Assembly (NCBI GenBank): GCA_020849855.1
Contig: JADZFO010000036.1
Span: 1 to 55,082 of the forward strand
DNA: 55,082 nucleotides
Direction: 5' to 3'
Origin: a bacterium
GTDB taxonomy: Bacteria; 4484-113; JAFGCY01
Numbering within the stretch: the stretch's first letter is position 1; each line of letters begins with the position of its first letter. This document shows, one piece after another, positions 16,804 to 27,900 of the stretch. A model generated the notes under the pieces. That model was not told the origin of the DNA and did not search any database. It worked only from the letters and a program-made list of their open reading frames with translations. Position numbers and translations under genes: made by a program.

Positions 16804-18048
16804 ATGAGCACCCCATTCTTCCCTGAAGCCCCGCCTGCCCCGCCCGTGCAGGCGGTAGGCGATGAGGCATTCGAGGCCTTTCTGGCGGAGTATCGCGACA
16901 GCCAGCCGATTACAAGGAAGTTCACCTACCTGAACCATGCCAGCGTAGGCCCGCTGAGCGACTGGGTGATTGAGGCGGCCAACGAACATCTGCGGCAGCA
17001 GCAGATGGCGGAGACCGTGATTCAGCACGCCTGGTTTGACGGCTGGCGCCTGTGCCGCCAGCGCATGGGCGAGCTGATCGGGGCCGGGCGGCACGAGATC
17101 TGCCTGCACCCTAACACCAATGTCGCCGCGATCCGGGTCTTCAACTCGCTGCCGGTCAGCCCGGGCGATGAAGTGGTCTGCACCGCCGACGACTTTCCGA
17201 GCCTCTGGCACAGCGTTACGGAGCTGACCGCGCGCGGCGCCCGGCGCGTGCAGGCCCAGAGCAGCCGCGGCGACGGTATTGTCAGGGTCGAGGATGTGCT
17301 GGAGGCGATCACAGCGCGCACCACCGTGGTGGCTGTGTCATGGGTGAACTTCTTCCACGGCTATACGATGGACCTGGAGCTGCTGGGCCGCGAGTGCGGC
17401 GAGCGCGGCATCTGGCTGGTGGTTGACGCCATCCAGGGCCTTGGTGGACTGGCCATAGACATCAAGAAGACCGGCGTGCCCTTCTTCATCTGTAATGGCG
17501 CCAAGTGGATGCTCTCGCCGCTGGGCAGCGGCTTCATGTATGTCAGCGAGGACGTGCCGGCGGAGATCACGCCGCGCAGCGAGGGCTGGTTCAGCCTGGA
17601 GCTGAACCACCTAAAGTACACCGACCGCACTGTGAAGGCCAAGGCCAATGCCAACCGTTTCGGCACCGGAACCGTGGACTTCGCCGCCAACTTCGGACTG
17701 CGGCGCTCCTGTGAGATCTTCATGACGGCCGGGGCGCAGCGGGCCAGTGAACGCGCGCTGGGCCATGCCGACCGCCTGGACGAGCTGGCCCGCGAGCTGG
17801 AGATCCCCGTGTTCTCCGATCGCCGCTGCCATGACGGAAGCCTGGCCCCCTGGCGCAGCCCCATTGTGGGCCTGAACGTGAAGGACTACCCGGCGCTGTC
17901 TGAAGAACTCAGCGCGGCCAGCGTGGTCTTCAGCGTGCGCGAAGGCATCCTGCGGCTGAGCCCGCACTGGTACCTGAGCGATGCGGAGATCGGCCGCGTC
18001 TGCGACATCATCGCTTCGCACGTCCGCCAGCACAGCCCGGTGGCCTGA
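16804..18048 (+). CDS. Class V aminotransferase (cysteine desulfurase / isopenicillin-N epimerase-like)
   Basis: 414-residue PLP enzyme of fold type I. The N-terminal signature TYLNHASVGPLSDWV, Asp208 in VVDAIQGLGG (binds the pyridine nitrogen) and Lys234 in NGAKWMLSPLGSGFMY (Schiff-base lysine) are all present. An FGTGTVDF-like segment closes the large domain. There is no conserved mobile-loop Cys of a clear cysteine desulfurase, so an epimerase-, lyase- or aminotransferase-type reaction on an unknown substrate is as likely. No iron-sulfur assembly genes are near. It converges on the giant lipoprotein gene downstream, with a weak hairpin (18061-18077) between. Confidence 0.85.
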   Translation: MSTPFFPEAPPAPPVQAVGDEAFEAFLAEYRDSQPITRKFTYLNHASVGPLSDWVIEAANEHLRQQQMAETVIQHAWFDGWRLCRQRMGELIGAGRHEICLHPNTNVAAIRVFNSLPVSPGDEVVCTADDFPSLWHSVTELTARGARRVQAQSSRGDGIVRVEDVLEAITARTTVVAVSWVNFFHGYTMDLELLGRECGERGIWLVVDAIQGLGGLAIDIKKTGVPFFICNGAKWMLSPLGSGFMYVSEDVPAEITPRSEGWFSLELNHLKYTDRTVKAKANANRFGTGTVDFAANFGLRRSCEIFMTAGAQRASERALGHADRLDELARELEIPVFSDRRCHDGSLAPWRSPIVGLNVKDYPALSEELSAASVVFSVREGILRLSPHWYLSDAEIGRVCDIIASHVRQHSPVA

Positions 18049-18060
18049 ACAAAGGCAGCG

Positions 18061-18077
18061 CCAGCGGGCCGCGCTGG
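18061..18077. terminator. Weak hairpin between convergent genes
   Basis: CCAGCG and CGCTGG separated by five bases, with no T-run on either side; it may help end the two convergent transcripts. Confidence 0.3.
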
Positions 18078-18093
18078 AATCTGAAAGCTCAGA

Positions 18094-21000
18094 CTACTCG
18101 GTGGTCGTCAGGCACTTGATCTCATCCGTCAGCCAGTCGTGGTAGATGATGTGCCAGCGGCCGTCCATTCCGACCAGCAGCTCAGGACGGTTCATGGTGC
18201 TCAGGCCGTCCGGCAGCGGCAGCTTTTCCCACTCGCCGAAATTGCTCCAGGCGAAGTAGGGGTCGGCGCCGCCCAGGGGGCTGATCAGCATGGCTGCCGA
18301 GAGCCCCGGTGTATCCGTAACACTGACGGTCCGGCGCAGGTCCTGGGAAAAGAATGACGTGAAGGGATTCTCGTTGTCCTTGAATTCCAGGCTGAGCTGC
18401 CCGAGGATGTCCGCTTCCACTGTGGCGACATTCAAGAAGGGACCCTGGGCGATCGCGAAGATCTCAGAAGGCAGCACGCTGCCAAAGAGGCCCAGATCCA
18501 CCTTACGCAGATACACAGCACCATCCATGACCCGGCCCGCCGTATCCTGGGAGGTGAGCAGGTCAAAGGGCGGTCCGCTGCTGAACACGATGTCATAGAG
18601 CTCGTCGACAAAGTCATCGCCGCGCTTGTGCAGGCACGGACTGCTTTGCCAGGGGTTGGCCCCGCCGCGCAGCAGGATCTGGTGGCTGTTGGATCCGCTG
18701 GTATTTGCGCCGGCCCAGACCTTGTCCATCCCGATCATGTCACTGCTGGAGATGACACCATTGGTCTGGTTCACTTCGCGGTTCTCGATTGTGCCCGCAA
18801 CCTCATCAAAGTAGGACCAGGTGACCGTGTCTGAAAGGCTGATGCCACCAAGGAAGGGGAACTGCACCGAGGGATGTGCAATTGGCGCAACCTCGTTGGA
18901 CAGGTTGTTTGTCATCGGGTCCCAGAAGTCCAGCTGGATCGTGCCCAGCGCATTGGGGTTGTTGATGGAAAAGTAAACCTCGCCGCCGCTTTGTGCAGCG
19001 ATGTCTATTGAGGACATGAAGGCCCAGGGCAGCGGCATGTCCGTCCAGCCGGTCCCGTTGTTGTTACCCAGATAGTGCCGCGGAGCCCCAAGGCGATCCA
19101 GATAGACGACATGCAGCCCGTCGCTGCCAGCCGCGCCGCGCAGCTGCATGCCATTGGCCGGCCGCGCGTCAAAGGCCTTCAGCACAGAACTGTTGTCCCC
19201 AGGCCGCAGATCCATCAGGCGGACATTGTTGCCGGCATCGCGATCCAGGGCATAGATCTGCCCCGGCTCGGCGCCGTGGATGATGGTCGTGTCCTTGCCG
19301 CCGGTGCCGAGCTCAGCGGGGGTGTTCCGCTGCTGCCAGAAGCTGCCGTCGTGCTCATAAAGGGCGGAGTAGCCGGTGTCCACTGAGGCGTAGATATAGC
19401 GGGTGCCGTGTGCAAAGCGCAGGTCAAAGGGGGCGAAGTTCGCCACCGTGTTGTCCATCAGCTCCTCGACGCTCCAGGCCAGGCCGTCGTACTCGCGGTA
19501 GCGGATGCGGCCGCCGAAGATGTAGGCGACTGCTGGCTCGCCGGTCGCCGGGTTGATCTCCAGGTCGATGCAGTCACTGGAGCTACCCGCCAGAGCTCCG
19601 GAGCCGACCACGCTGTTTGAGTCCAGGCTCCAGCGCCGCCACTGCAGGCTCATGGTATCGCCGAAGACGATGTCGATGGCGTTGGCCCCGGCGTTGTAAA
19701 CCGCTGCCACAGCTTCCGAGCCGGGCAGGCCGACGACAGGGACTTCCTCCACGCCTATGCCACCCAGCAGCCGTGACACGGTGACATCGTAGGTGCCGAC
19801 GTTCTCCCTCATCGTAACCATATAGAGACTGGATCCGTCGGTAACGGCAGAGCCACGGCTTAGACCAGTGCAGCTGCAGGCGACACCACCGCCGAAGGGG
19901 ACTGTAATGCCTTGATCCTCGTTCCAGGTGATGATAAGGAGCTGATTGACTGCCGCCAGCGGCATCACCATGCTGCCCTGATAGTTGATCGGTTCCTCGA
20001 CTGTTTCAGGTGTCTGGATAGACCAGATCCTGTGCGGGGTCAGCGTGCCGCCGGGCAGACCCGTGTAGATGACCATGGCGTTGGAGACGGCGTCGTGCCC
20101 GAAGAGCGCCACTCTCTGGTTGTCCGGCATGTAGCGCATGCGGCTGGCAAAGAGTCTGCTCCAGCCGCCCGGCTGGGCGCCTGAGACCGTGATGGGAGCG
20201 CTCTCCCAGCGGGGGAAGACCTTGACCGGCAGATTGCACTCAGTGCTCTTGCCATTGGACTCCACAGTCAGTTCAAGCTGATAGCAGCCCGGATGGAGCT
20301 TGGCGGTCTGGATCAGGTCAGGGCTGTTAGCCAGGTCCTGCCCGCCATAGCTTGAAACGATGCAGGCAGTCAGCGCCGTGCCGTCAGGGTCGTAGGAACC
20401 CGTGAAGTCGAAGGACACTTCAGTGGCTCCCTCGAAGGGGCCGGCGTTGAAGTTCACACGCAGGACCGGCGGCGTGTCGGACATCGGGTCGAGTCCGTCA
20501 AGCGCGCTGGTGGTGTATGCGCGGTTGCCGCTGGTGTCCACACTGCAAACCCGGTAACGGTACAGGCTGCCCCCGAGGAGGTCTTCGTCGAGCCAGTTGT
20601 TCTGGAAAAAATCCACCGGAGTCAGAGCGACAAAGTCCCCGCCGAAGTGCGGTGCACGTTCGAGGATATAGCCGGCAAAGTCCGCATCGAAGTAGCTTGC
20701 AGAGTGTTCCCATCTGAGCAGCAGACCGCTGGAGCCGCCATCGGTTTCCAGACCCGAAGGGGGAAATGGCGCGTCTTCGCCGCCGTTAACCCCGATCTCA
20801 AGCCCGCTGAGCACCAGCAGGCTGCCTTCCGGCGACAGGACCATGAAGCGGGCCTGCCGGCTGGAAGAGATGTAGTCGTGCAGCCCGCCGGGGTTGCCGG
20901 CAAAGGGAATCTCATCCTGGGCGCTGGCCGTAAAGGGACCGCTGAAGATCCAGCGGCGCGACTCATAGTTGGCGAAGGCGACATAGTAGGGTTCGCCGCT

Positions 21001-21417
21001 GCCTTCCACCTGCACCTTGAGGTCAGTGGGGTAGGTCCCAACCGGGAAGTCGCGCAGGCCATAGAGGCCGTAGGCATAGGGCCCGATGCCGCTGGCAGCG
21101 CGCTTGCCGCCCGGGATTACTGCCAGGTTCAGCGCGTCAAGGTCCTGCAGCAGGTCGATCCTGCGGTAGCCAGGCCCCGTGATGCTTGTACTGCGGTCGC
21201 CGGCAATATCCTGCGAGTCGAGGGCAGGCAGGGTTGCCCCCCTGAACTGCTGTGGAATGGCTTCCTGGGCCGGCTGCATTGCAGGTCCATTCTGCGGGCC
21301 GGCAACATCCGGTCCAGACCCGCCCGCACCGCAGGCTGAGAGCAGCAGTGTGACCAGGAGCAGGAAGATGGCCCTGCAGACCGAATTTACGCGCGCACTT
21401 GGCGAAGCTTGACTCAT
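18094..21417 (-). CDS. Giant lipoprotein paralogue 1 (FN3, PKD-like and propeller-like modules)
   Basis: 1107 residues, with AAGGAG seven bases before ATG 21417. The lipobox LLSAC puts the lipidated Cys at 29. Order of parts: a Gly/Pro-rich spacer; SITGPGY; a conserved domain with YPTDLKVQV and FTASAQDEIPF ending in LSGLEIGVNGG; a fibronectin type III-like domain (YILERAPHFGGDF, LYRYRVCSVDTSGNRAYT); a PKD-like domain (VSFDFTGSYDPDG); and about 650 residues of beta-repeat, propeller-like sequence. It ends in MDGRWHIIYHDWLTDEIKCL. The other two lipoproteins upstream share this plan throughout. A surface adhesin or sensor role is only a guess. Last gene of the three-gene array. Confidence 0.85.
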   Translation of the reverse strand: MSQASPSARVNSVCRAIFLLLVTLLLSACGAGGSGPDVAGPQNGPAMQPAQEAIPQQFRGATLPALDSQDIAGDRSTSITGPGYRRIDLLQDLDALNLAVIPGGKRAASGIGPYAYGLYGLRDFPVGTYPTDLKVQVEGSGEPYYVAFANYESRRWIFSGPFTASAQDEIPFAGNPGGLHDYISSSRQARFMVLSPEGSLLVLSGLEIGVNGGEDAPFPPSGLETDGGSSGLLLRWEHSASYFDADFAGYILERAPHFGGDFVALTPVDFFQNNWLDEDLLGGSLYRYRVCSVDTSGNRAYTTSALDGLDPMSDTPPVLRVNFNAGPFEGATEVSFDFTGSYDPDGTALTACIVSSYGGQDLANSPDLIQTAKLHPGCYQLELTVESNGKSTECNLPVKVFPRWESAPITVSGAQPGGWSRLFASRMRYMPDNQRVALFGHDAVSNAMVIYTGLPGGTLTPHRIWSIQTPETVEEPINYQGSMVMPLAAVNQLLIITWNEDQGITVPFGGGVACSCTGLSRGSAVTDGSSLYMVTMRENVGTYDVTVSRLLGGIGVEEVPVVGLPGSEAVAAVYNAGANAIDIVFGDTMSLQWRRWSLDSNSVVGSGALAGSSSDCIDLEINPATGEPAVAYIFGGRIRYREYDGLAWSVEELMDNTVANFAPFDLRFAHGTRYIYASVDTGYSALYEHDGSFWQQRNTPAELGTGGKDTTIIHGAEPGQIYALDRDAGNNVRLMDLRPGDNSSVLKAFDARPANGMQLRGAAGSDGLHVVYLDRLGAPRHYLGNNNGTGWTDMPLPWAFMSSIDIAAQSGGEVYFSINNPNALGTIQLDFWDPMTNNLSNEVAPIAHPSVQFPFLGGISLSDTVTWSYFDEVAGTIENREVNQTNGVISSSDMIGMDKVWAGANTSGSNSHQILLRGGANPWQSSPCLHKRGDDFVDELYDIVFSSGPPFDLLTSQDTAGRVMDGAVYLRKVDLGLFGSVLPSEIFAIAQGPFLNVATVEADILGQLSLEFKDNENPFTSFFSQDLRRTVSVTDTPGLSAAMLISPLGGADPYFAWSNFGEWEKLPLPDGLSTMNRPELLVGMDGRWHIIYHDWLTDEIKCLTTTE

Positions 21418-21501
21418 CGCTGAACTCCTTGCGAACCCAGTCAGGCTAGCGGCAGACTGGACGCAGCAATTATGACCTGAACTTCGACCCGAATCAAAGT
21501 G

Positions 21502-24500
21502 TCACTCCGTGCTGAGACACTTGATCGCGCCTGTCTGCCAATCGAAATAGACAATGTGCCATCTGCCATCTGTGCCGCAGAGCAGCTCCGGCCGGTTGCA
21601 GTTTCTCAGGGCCGGGGGCATTGGCAGTTCTTCCCATTCGCCGAAGTTGCTCCAGCGCATACGCATCTTGCCACCGCCGAGGCTGCTGGTCAGCTCGACA
21701 CCAGTGATGCTGGACGCCTCCATGACGCTGACAGTCTTGCGCGGGTCACGAGCGAAAAGCAGCTGCAGGTCATTGTCGAAGTCGGAGATCGTCAGCTGCG
21801 CTTCATTGAAGGGGTTTGAATCCAGAGTTGCACTTCCCAGGAAGGGCCCCTGGGCCAGCAGATAGTGGTCGAACACCAGATAGGCGGAGATTACCGGGCC
21901 CAGGGAAAAGCGCGAGAGCACAGAGGCCCCGTCAAAGCCACGGCCGCGCACCTCGTCATTGGTAACCAGATCCAGCGGCGGGCCGCTGACCAGCGCCATA
22001 TCAAAGATGCTCTCGACATTGCCCGTACCCGGCTTGTTGACTTCGAACTTACCATCCCAGGGATCGGGTCCGCCTCGCAGCAGCATGATCTTCTCAGCAC
22101 CTTCCCGCGAGGCTGCTCCGTTCCAAAGCTGGCTCATGCCGATGTTGCTGGTGCTCATACCCAGGCCGTTGTTCTGGTTGATGTTGTTGGCAGTAAGATC
22201 GCCCGTGACGTCATCAAAGTAGAACCAGGCCAGATCTGTAGAGCTGGGCGACCAGCCGATGAAGGGCCACTGCGAGGGCGGGCCGGCGAAGACGTTGGCC
22301 TGGTTCACGAGGGACTCCGTTCCCGGGTCCCAGAACTCCAGGCGCCGGTTGCCGCCGAAGTCCGCGTTGTTGAAGGACAGGTAAACCTCTCCGTCGGACT
22401 GGGCCCCGATGTCCACCGAGGTGGCGAAAAGGATGCCGGGGTCTTCGCTGGTCCAGGCCGTCCCGTCATTCGCGCCCTTGTAGTGATAGGGCTTGCCGTT
22501 GCCGTCCATGAAGACCAGGTGCAGGCCGTCGCCGCCGCCGGCGCCGCGCAGCTGGAAGCCGGTGCCAAGCCGCGGATCCCAGTTCTCAAGCACACTGCCT
22601 GAATCGCCCGGCAGGAGGCTGAAGAAGAAGCAGGCGCCGCCTGGGTCTTCACCGGCTGCCAGGATCTCGTCTGCCGCCGGGCCGGGGATTATGCTGCTGT
22701 GATAGCCGGTGGGGTCGAGTTCTGCAGGCGTGTTGCGCTGGACCCAGGCCGGACCACCATCGTATTCATAGAGCGCACTCAGGCCAGTGTCCACATCCAT
22801 CATGCAGTAGCGCTTGCCATGGGCAAAGAGCAGGTCGAAGGGCGCATAGTTGGTGAAGCTGTTGTCGACGAGTTCCTCGGGCGACCAGCTTGCGCCGTCA
22901 AACTCACGGTAGCGTACCCGGTCGTTGAAGATGTAGCACAGCGCCGGCTCACCGGTGGCAGGATTGATCTCAATGTCGACGCAGTTGCTGGCGTTGGCGG
23001 TGATGTTGTCGCTGTCGACGATGCTGTCGCTGTCCAGGCTCCAGCGGAACCACTCCGTGCTGATGGTGTCGGAGTAGGCGACATCTATCGCGTTGGCCCC
23101 CGGGTTATAGACCGCTGAGACCGTGTCAACGGCAACCAGGGCTGCGAACATCGGCGAACTGGCTGCCGGGTTATCCAGCAGCGGGGTGAGCACGATGTCA
23201 TGCAGCCCGGCGGTCTCGTCGCTGGTCACCGCGTAACAGGTCGAGCCGTCACTGACTACCGACCCGCGGTTGTAGAAAGCCGCTGAGCAGGCTGAGCTGG
23301 TGTCGACTGCCGCAGTGCCGCCTTCCGGTGTCCAGGCGATGTTAAGCTGGGTGCCCTGAAAGATGACCGGGATTATCAGGCTGCCCTTGTGCAGGACCGG
23401 TTCCTCAATCTCGTCGGGGTAGCCAAAGCAGTAGACGCGGTCAAGGCTCAGGTTGCCTCCCGGCTCACCATAGTAAATGACCAGGGCGGAAGAGAGCGTG
23501 TCATAGCCGATTAGGGCTATGCGTGCGCCGTCATCGAGATGGGCCAGGCGGGCGTGGTCGAGGCGCATGCTGAGACCAGCGGCAGGCGGGGCGACGGTGA
23601 TCGGCGTGTCCTTCCAGCGTGGCCGGGCCTTGATCTCAAAGTCCGCACTGGTTGACGTGCCGTTGCTGACGACGCTGAGTTGCAGCAGCAGGCAGCCCGG
23701 AGGCAGGTCAACACTGAAGTTCGCGGCTGGGCTGACAAAGGGCGAGTCGAGTCCAGGATAGTTGACCCGGTACTCATCTATCGGAGTACCGTCAGGGTCA
23801 AAAGACTCGCTGAAATCGACAGCGAATGCGACCGGCGCCTCAAAGGGCCCATTGTCAAAGTCAACCCGCAGGACCGGTGGTGTGTCCACGCCGGCCATGC
23901 GGCCAACAGTAGTTGTATTGCTATAGGAGCGATTAGCGCTGGTGTCCACGGTCGCCACGCGGTAGCGGTAGCGCAGTTCCGGATCCCCCGTGCCATCGAA
24001 ATAAGTCGTGTCCTCAGATGGGCCTGCGCTGATCTGGACAAAGTCCCCGCTCAGCAGCGGAGCCCGCTCCACCAGATAGCCGTTGAAGTCCGCTTCCTGC
24101 CAGCTGCGCGAATGCTGCCACTTGAGGACGATGCCAACTTCGCCGGATTCGCCGCTGACGAGTACAGGCATGGGTGCGCCTGCGCCGCCGTCAACGCCCA
24201 GCTCCAGGCCCGAAAGCACCACGGCCTGATCCGGCTGCACCGCGATCATGAAAAGCGAGCGGCCGTCCGCCGAGACATAGTCCCGCAGGCCGGCGGCCTT
24301 GCCGGTGAAGGGAAGCTCGACCTGGGCGCTGGCCGTAAAGGGACCGTTGAAGGTCCAGCGCTGCTCGGCGAAATCCGCGAAGGCGACCCAGTATTCCTGG
24401 TCTGTCGTGTCGACTGTGACCTTCAGGTCCGTCGGAAAACTGTCTGACGGATAGCTGTCGAGCCCGTAGACAGCCCAGGCGAATGGGGGCAGGTTGTTGT

Positions 24501-24849
24501 TGGCCAGCTTGCCACCAGGGATGCTCGCGAAGTTGACTGCAAAGATATAGCGCCGCGGCTCGATGATCTCGTAACCTGGGCCGGTGACACTGCTGCCGCG
24601 GAACTGCTCCAGCATCTGGTCGATCCCGGGCATTGCCGCGCGGGGCATGGGCGGTTCGGGGGCCAGCTGCGGCACAGCGCGTGGGCCCAGGCCGGGTATG
24701 GACTGATCCACTGACTGCGGGCTGCCGGATACGGGCAGTTCAGGCTGCGCGGCCTGCCGGCCACCGCAGGCTGCAAGCGCCGCAGCCAGCAGAATGGTGA
24801 GCAGCGCGAGGATTGTGCACTTCAATGCGCGGCAAGGCCAGAAGCTCAT
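21502..24849 (-). CDS. Giant lipoprotein paralogue 2
   Basis: 1115 residues; GGAGG precedes ATG 24849 by five bases. Lipobox AALAAC with Cys28. It has the same module order as its neighbours: SVTGPGY, SFPTDLKVTV, FTASAQVELPF, LSGLELGVDGG, an FN3-like domain (YLVERAPLLSGDF, YRYRVATVDTSANRSYS), a PKD-like domain (AFAVDFSESFDPDG), a long beta-rich region, and the end MDGRWHIVYFDWQTGAIKCL. Several phrases (INPATGEPA, YNPGANAIDVAYSDT, NTPAEL) are nearly the same as in paralogue 1, which is its closer relative. There is no enzymatic motif I recognise. It sits 84 bases upstream of paralogue 1, consistent with one transcript. Confidence 0.85.
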   Translation of the reverse strand: MSFWPCRALKCTILALLTILLAAALAACGGRQAAQPELPVSGSPQSVDQSIPGLGPRAVPQLAPEPPMPRAAMPGIDQMLEQFRGSSVTGPGYEIIEPRRYIFAVNFASIPGGKLANNNLPPFAWAVYGLDSYPSDSFPTDLKVTVDTTDQEYWVAFADFAEQRWTFNGPFTASAQVELPFTGKAAGLRDYVSADGRSLFMIAVQPDQAVVLSGLELGVDGGAGAPMPVLVSGESGEVGIVLKWQHSRSWQEADFNGYLVERAPLLSGDFVQISAGPSEDTTYFDGTGDPELRYRYRVATVDTSANRSYSNTTTVGRMAGVDTPPVLRVDFDNGPFEAPVAFAVDFSESFDPDGTPIDEYRVNYPGLDSPFVSPAANFSVDLPPGCLLLQLSVVSNGTSTSADFEIKARPRWKDTPITVAPPAAGLSMRLDHARLAHLDDGARIALIGYDTLSSALVIYYGEPGGNLSLDRVYCFGYPDEIEEPVLHKGSLIIPVIFQGTQLNIAWTPEGGTAAVDTSSACSAAFYNRGSVVSDGSTCYAVTSDETAGLHDIVLTPLLDNPAASSPMFAALVAVDTVSAVYNPGANAIDVAYSDTISTEWFRWSLDSDSIVDSDNITANASNCVDIEINPATGEPALCYIFNDRVRYREFDGASWSPEELVDNSFTNYAPFDLLFAHGKRYCMMDVDTGLSALYEYDGGPAWVQRNTPAELDPTGYHSSIIPGPAADEILAAGEDPGGACFFFSLLPGDSGSVLENWDPRLGTGFQLRGAGGGDGLHLVFMDGNGKPYHYKGANDGTAWTSEDPGILFATSVDIGAQSDGEVYLSFNNADFGGNRRLEFWDPGTESLVNQANVFAGPPSQWPFIGWSPSSTDLAWFYFDDVTGDLTANNINQNNGLGMSTSNIGMSQLWNGAASREGAEKIMLLRGGPDPWDGKFEVNKPGTGNVESIFDMALVSGPPLDLVTNDEVRGRGFDGASVLSRFSLGPVISAYLVFDHYLLAQGPFLGSATLDSNPFNEAQLTISDFDNDLQLLFARDPRKTVSVMEASSITGVELTSSLGGGKMRMRWSNFGEWEELPMPPALRNCNRPELLCGTDGRWHIVYFDWQTGAIKCLSTE

Positions 24850-24939
24850 GGTTCCTCCAGCGCGGGCCAGTCGAGCCGCGCGAGATGCATATGGCAGGCG
24901 TCCATGCCTGTTTACAGCGATGCAGTGTCCGGCACCAGT

Positions 24940-27900
24940 CTAGATCGTGCTGCGGACCTTGATTTCGTCGGTTACATAGTCATGGTAGACCAAATGCCAG
25001 CGGCCATCCATGCCGACAACCAGTTCCGGTGCGCTCATGTGGTCGATCTGCGGCATGGGCAGGTCTTCCCATTCGCCATAGTTACTCCACTGGAAGCTGG
25101 CCACACTGCCGTCCAGACCGGCGATCAGGTTGACTGCCGTCGGGCCGGCGGCTTCAGACATGCTGACCGTGCGCCGGAATTCAAAGCCTTCCGAGCTGAT
25201 CAGCTCCAGCTGTATCGGGAGCTCTTCAATCCGCTCGCCGCCGAACTGCAGGTCGCGCTGGTAGCGCAGCGGCAGGAAGGTCGGCCCGAAGGCGGAGGCT
25301 GTAGCTTCAAAGAAGCTGAGCGGCAGGACGGCGTTGTCCGACCAGCCGACGTACATTGCGCTGTCAAGCGTGCGGCCCCTGACGCGCTCGCTGGTCATGA
25401 AGTCCGCGGGTGCGGGGCCGAGGATGAGGTTCTGGCTGAGCAGCTGGAAATCAGGCACACCCGAAAGGAAGTAGCCCAGGACATACTCATCCGGCGCAGC
25501 TCCACCAGCGAGGGTGTAGGTGGTGTCCAGCATGCCGCCCTCGCCACCGCTCACGCACAGGTTCCAGACCGGGTTGATCGAGACGTTATCGGGCACACCG
25601 ATGAAGGGTGCCATGCTGTTGCCGCTGAAACGATGCAATACGCCGGGGCCAACATCGTAGGCGGCCCAGACCAGGTTCGAGTTGACCCGGCTGCAGGAAA
25701 CTGCCGGCCAGTTGGAGGCGTTGCCAAAGAGGGTGGCCTCTTGGACGTTGAAGGTCTGGGCGCCCGGATCCCAGAGCAGCAGCTCATAGATCCCGCTGAA
25801 GTTGCCATTGTTAAGCGAGACAAAGACCTCACCGTCCCGCTGCGCGCCGATGGCGACGGAAGAGGCGAAGTTCGGGCCGCCCATGTACTGGTTCCAGTTG
25901 CTGCCGCCGTCAGTGGAAAAGGCGCCGTTGGGCTCCCCGTTGGCGCTCATCTGGATCACATGCACACCGTCGCTGCCGTGCGCTCCGGCCAGCTGCAGGC
26001 CCTGAACCTCCTGAGGCTCAAGCAGCAGGTACTCGTTCTCGCTGTCGTCGTCCAGGCAGCTGTGCAGCCGGATGGCGTCAGCGTCGTCCCACTGCGCCAG
26101 GCGCAGCTCATTCGCGGCCCCGCCGGGCAGCAGGACAGCGCGCGTGCCGCTGCCCACCGCCAGGGTGTATTCGTTACGGATGTCCCAGGAGGGCCCGCCG
26201 GGATTGAAGCGGTAGATCCGCATGGGGACTGGGCCGGCGTCGATGCCAAAGGCGCAGTAGATCTCACCGTCGCGGTACAGCAGATCGGCGCTGCCGCGGT
26301 TGTCGTTGGAGTTATCAACCAGCAGGGCCGCGCTCCAGCCCGCACCGGTGTGCCGGCTGCTCAGCCAGCGCAGGGAGAGCGCGTCAAAGAAGATCACAAA
26401 GGGCTCGGCCGTGATCTCATCCAGCACAATGTCCACGGCGCTGGCGCCGGGCAGGGCCAGGATGACATCGCTGTCGGCCTCCACGTTGCCGGCCAGGTCC
26501 CAGCGCTGCCAGCGCACACTCGCCCCGTCGTAATAGACTGTCTCCAGGCAGTTCAGCGCGGGGTTGTAGACGCTGTCGAGGGAGTTCACCATGCCGGCAT
26601 TCGGCACCAGCACCTGCTGGTTTACCATGTCGGCATCCAGGGCGTCCGCCATGACAATATCCGTGTTGCCACCGTTGTCATCCGCAAAGACACCGAGCAG
26701 CTCATTCGGAGTGGACACAGCCGCAGGACCAGCCAGGTTCAGGTTGGGGCTGTATTCCTCGGTGAGGTAGCTGTCCACGCCATCAAACAGCAGCATCCGG
26801 AAGTCGCCTTCGTTGTCCACAAAGGGATAGGCCAGCAGGCCTTGATGCTGGATGACGTCGCCGGAGCGGGCCACCGGCGACAGGAGCGCCTTGCGGATGT
26901 ATGTCCAGTTACCGGCGCCATCATGCGCGCGCACGGACATGGCATCGGCAACCGGGTCCATGCCAAAGAGGACCTCATGGCCAGTCAGCGGATTCAACCC
27001 GCCGCGCAGCTCCTGCAGTCGAGCAAAGCCGGTGTTGAGGGCCGGCAGCACCAGGTTGTCGTTTGCCTGCCACTTGGGATAAACCTTGAGGCTGAAGAAG
27101 CGCGAATTCTGCTCCGCGCCGACATGGACGCTGACAGTGCCAAAGTAGCAGCCGGGCTGCAGGACAAAAGTCATGGAGGGATCAGGGCTGTCCTGGTCGG
27201 GCTGGCCAACGAAAGAGACCGTGTAGGTGTCAATCACGCCGCCGCTCGGATCGAAGGAGTCACTCATGTCAAAGGTGACATTTGCAGGCGCCTCCAGCGG
27301 GCCGGCAGGCAGCTTGAACACCGGCACCGGGGGCAGGGTGTCGAGGCTGTCGGCCTTGAGAGGAATGGTCAGGCTGTAAGAGCGGTTGCCGCTGGTGTCC
27401 TGGGCCCGCACCCGGTAGCGGTAGTTCAAGTCTGGCACACCGGTCTGGTCAATGTAGTAACTGTCCAGGAAGGGCTCGGCATTGAGCTCTGTGAAATCCC
27501 CGCCGAACTGCGGCGCGCGCTCCACGACATAACCCGCGAAGTCGGCGTCCCGGGCATCCGTCGAATCGTGCCAGGCCAGGTACACGCCTGTCGCACCCTG
27601 AGCCGTGTCATTTAGCAGGGGCGCGGCCGGGGCTGAGTCTCCGCCGAAGACGCCTAGTTCCAGGCCCGATACAAACAGCGGATCAGGGTCTGCATTAGGA
27701 TTGGCGCGGACAAGGATGAAGAAGCAGTTGCCGGCGGGGGAAACAAAGTCCAGCAGGCCCTGGGGCTGGGTGCTGAAGGGAATCTGCGCCTCGGCGCTGG
27801 CGTTGTAAGGGCCGCTGTAGACCCAGCGCTGGGCTGAGAAATCGGCAAAGCCGACGAAGTACTCGGTGCCTTCAGTGCCGGCTGGCTGCGTGACTTTCAG

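Noticed and set aside
24904..27615. Very long plus-strand frame (903 codons) opposite lipoprotein paralogue 3
   Set aside because: Antisense artefact; the minus-strand protein has a lipobox, clear domains and two homologues.
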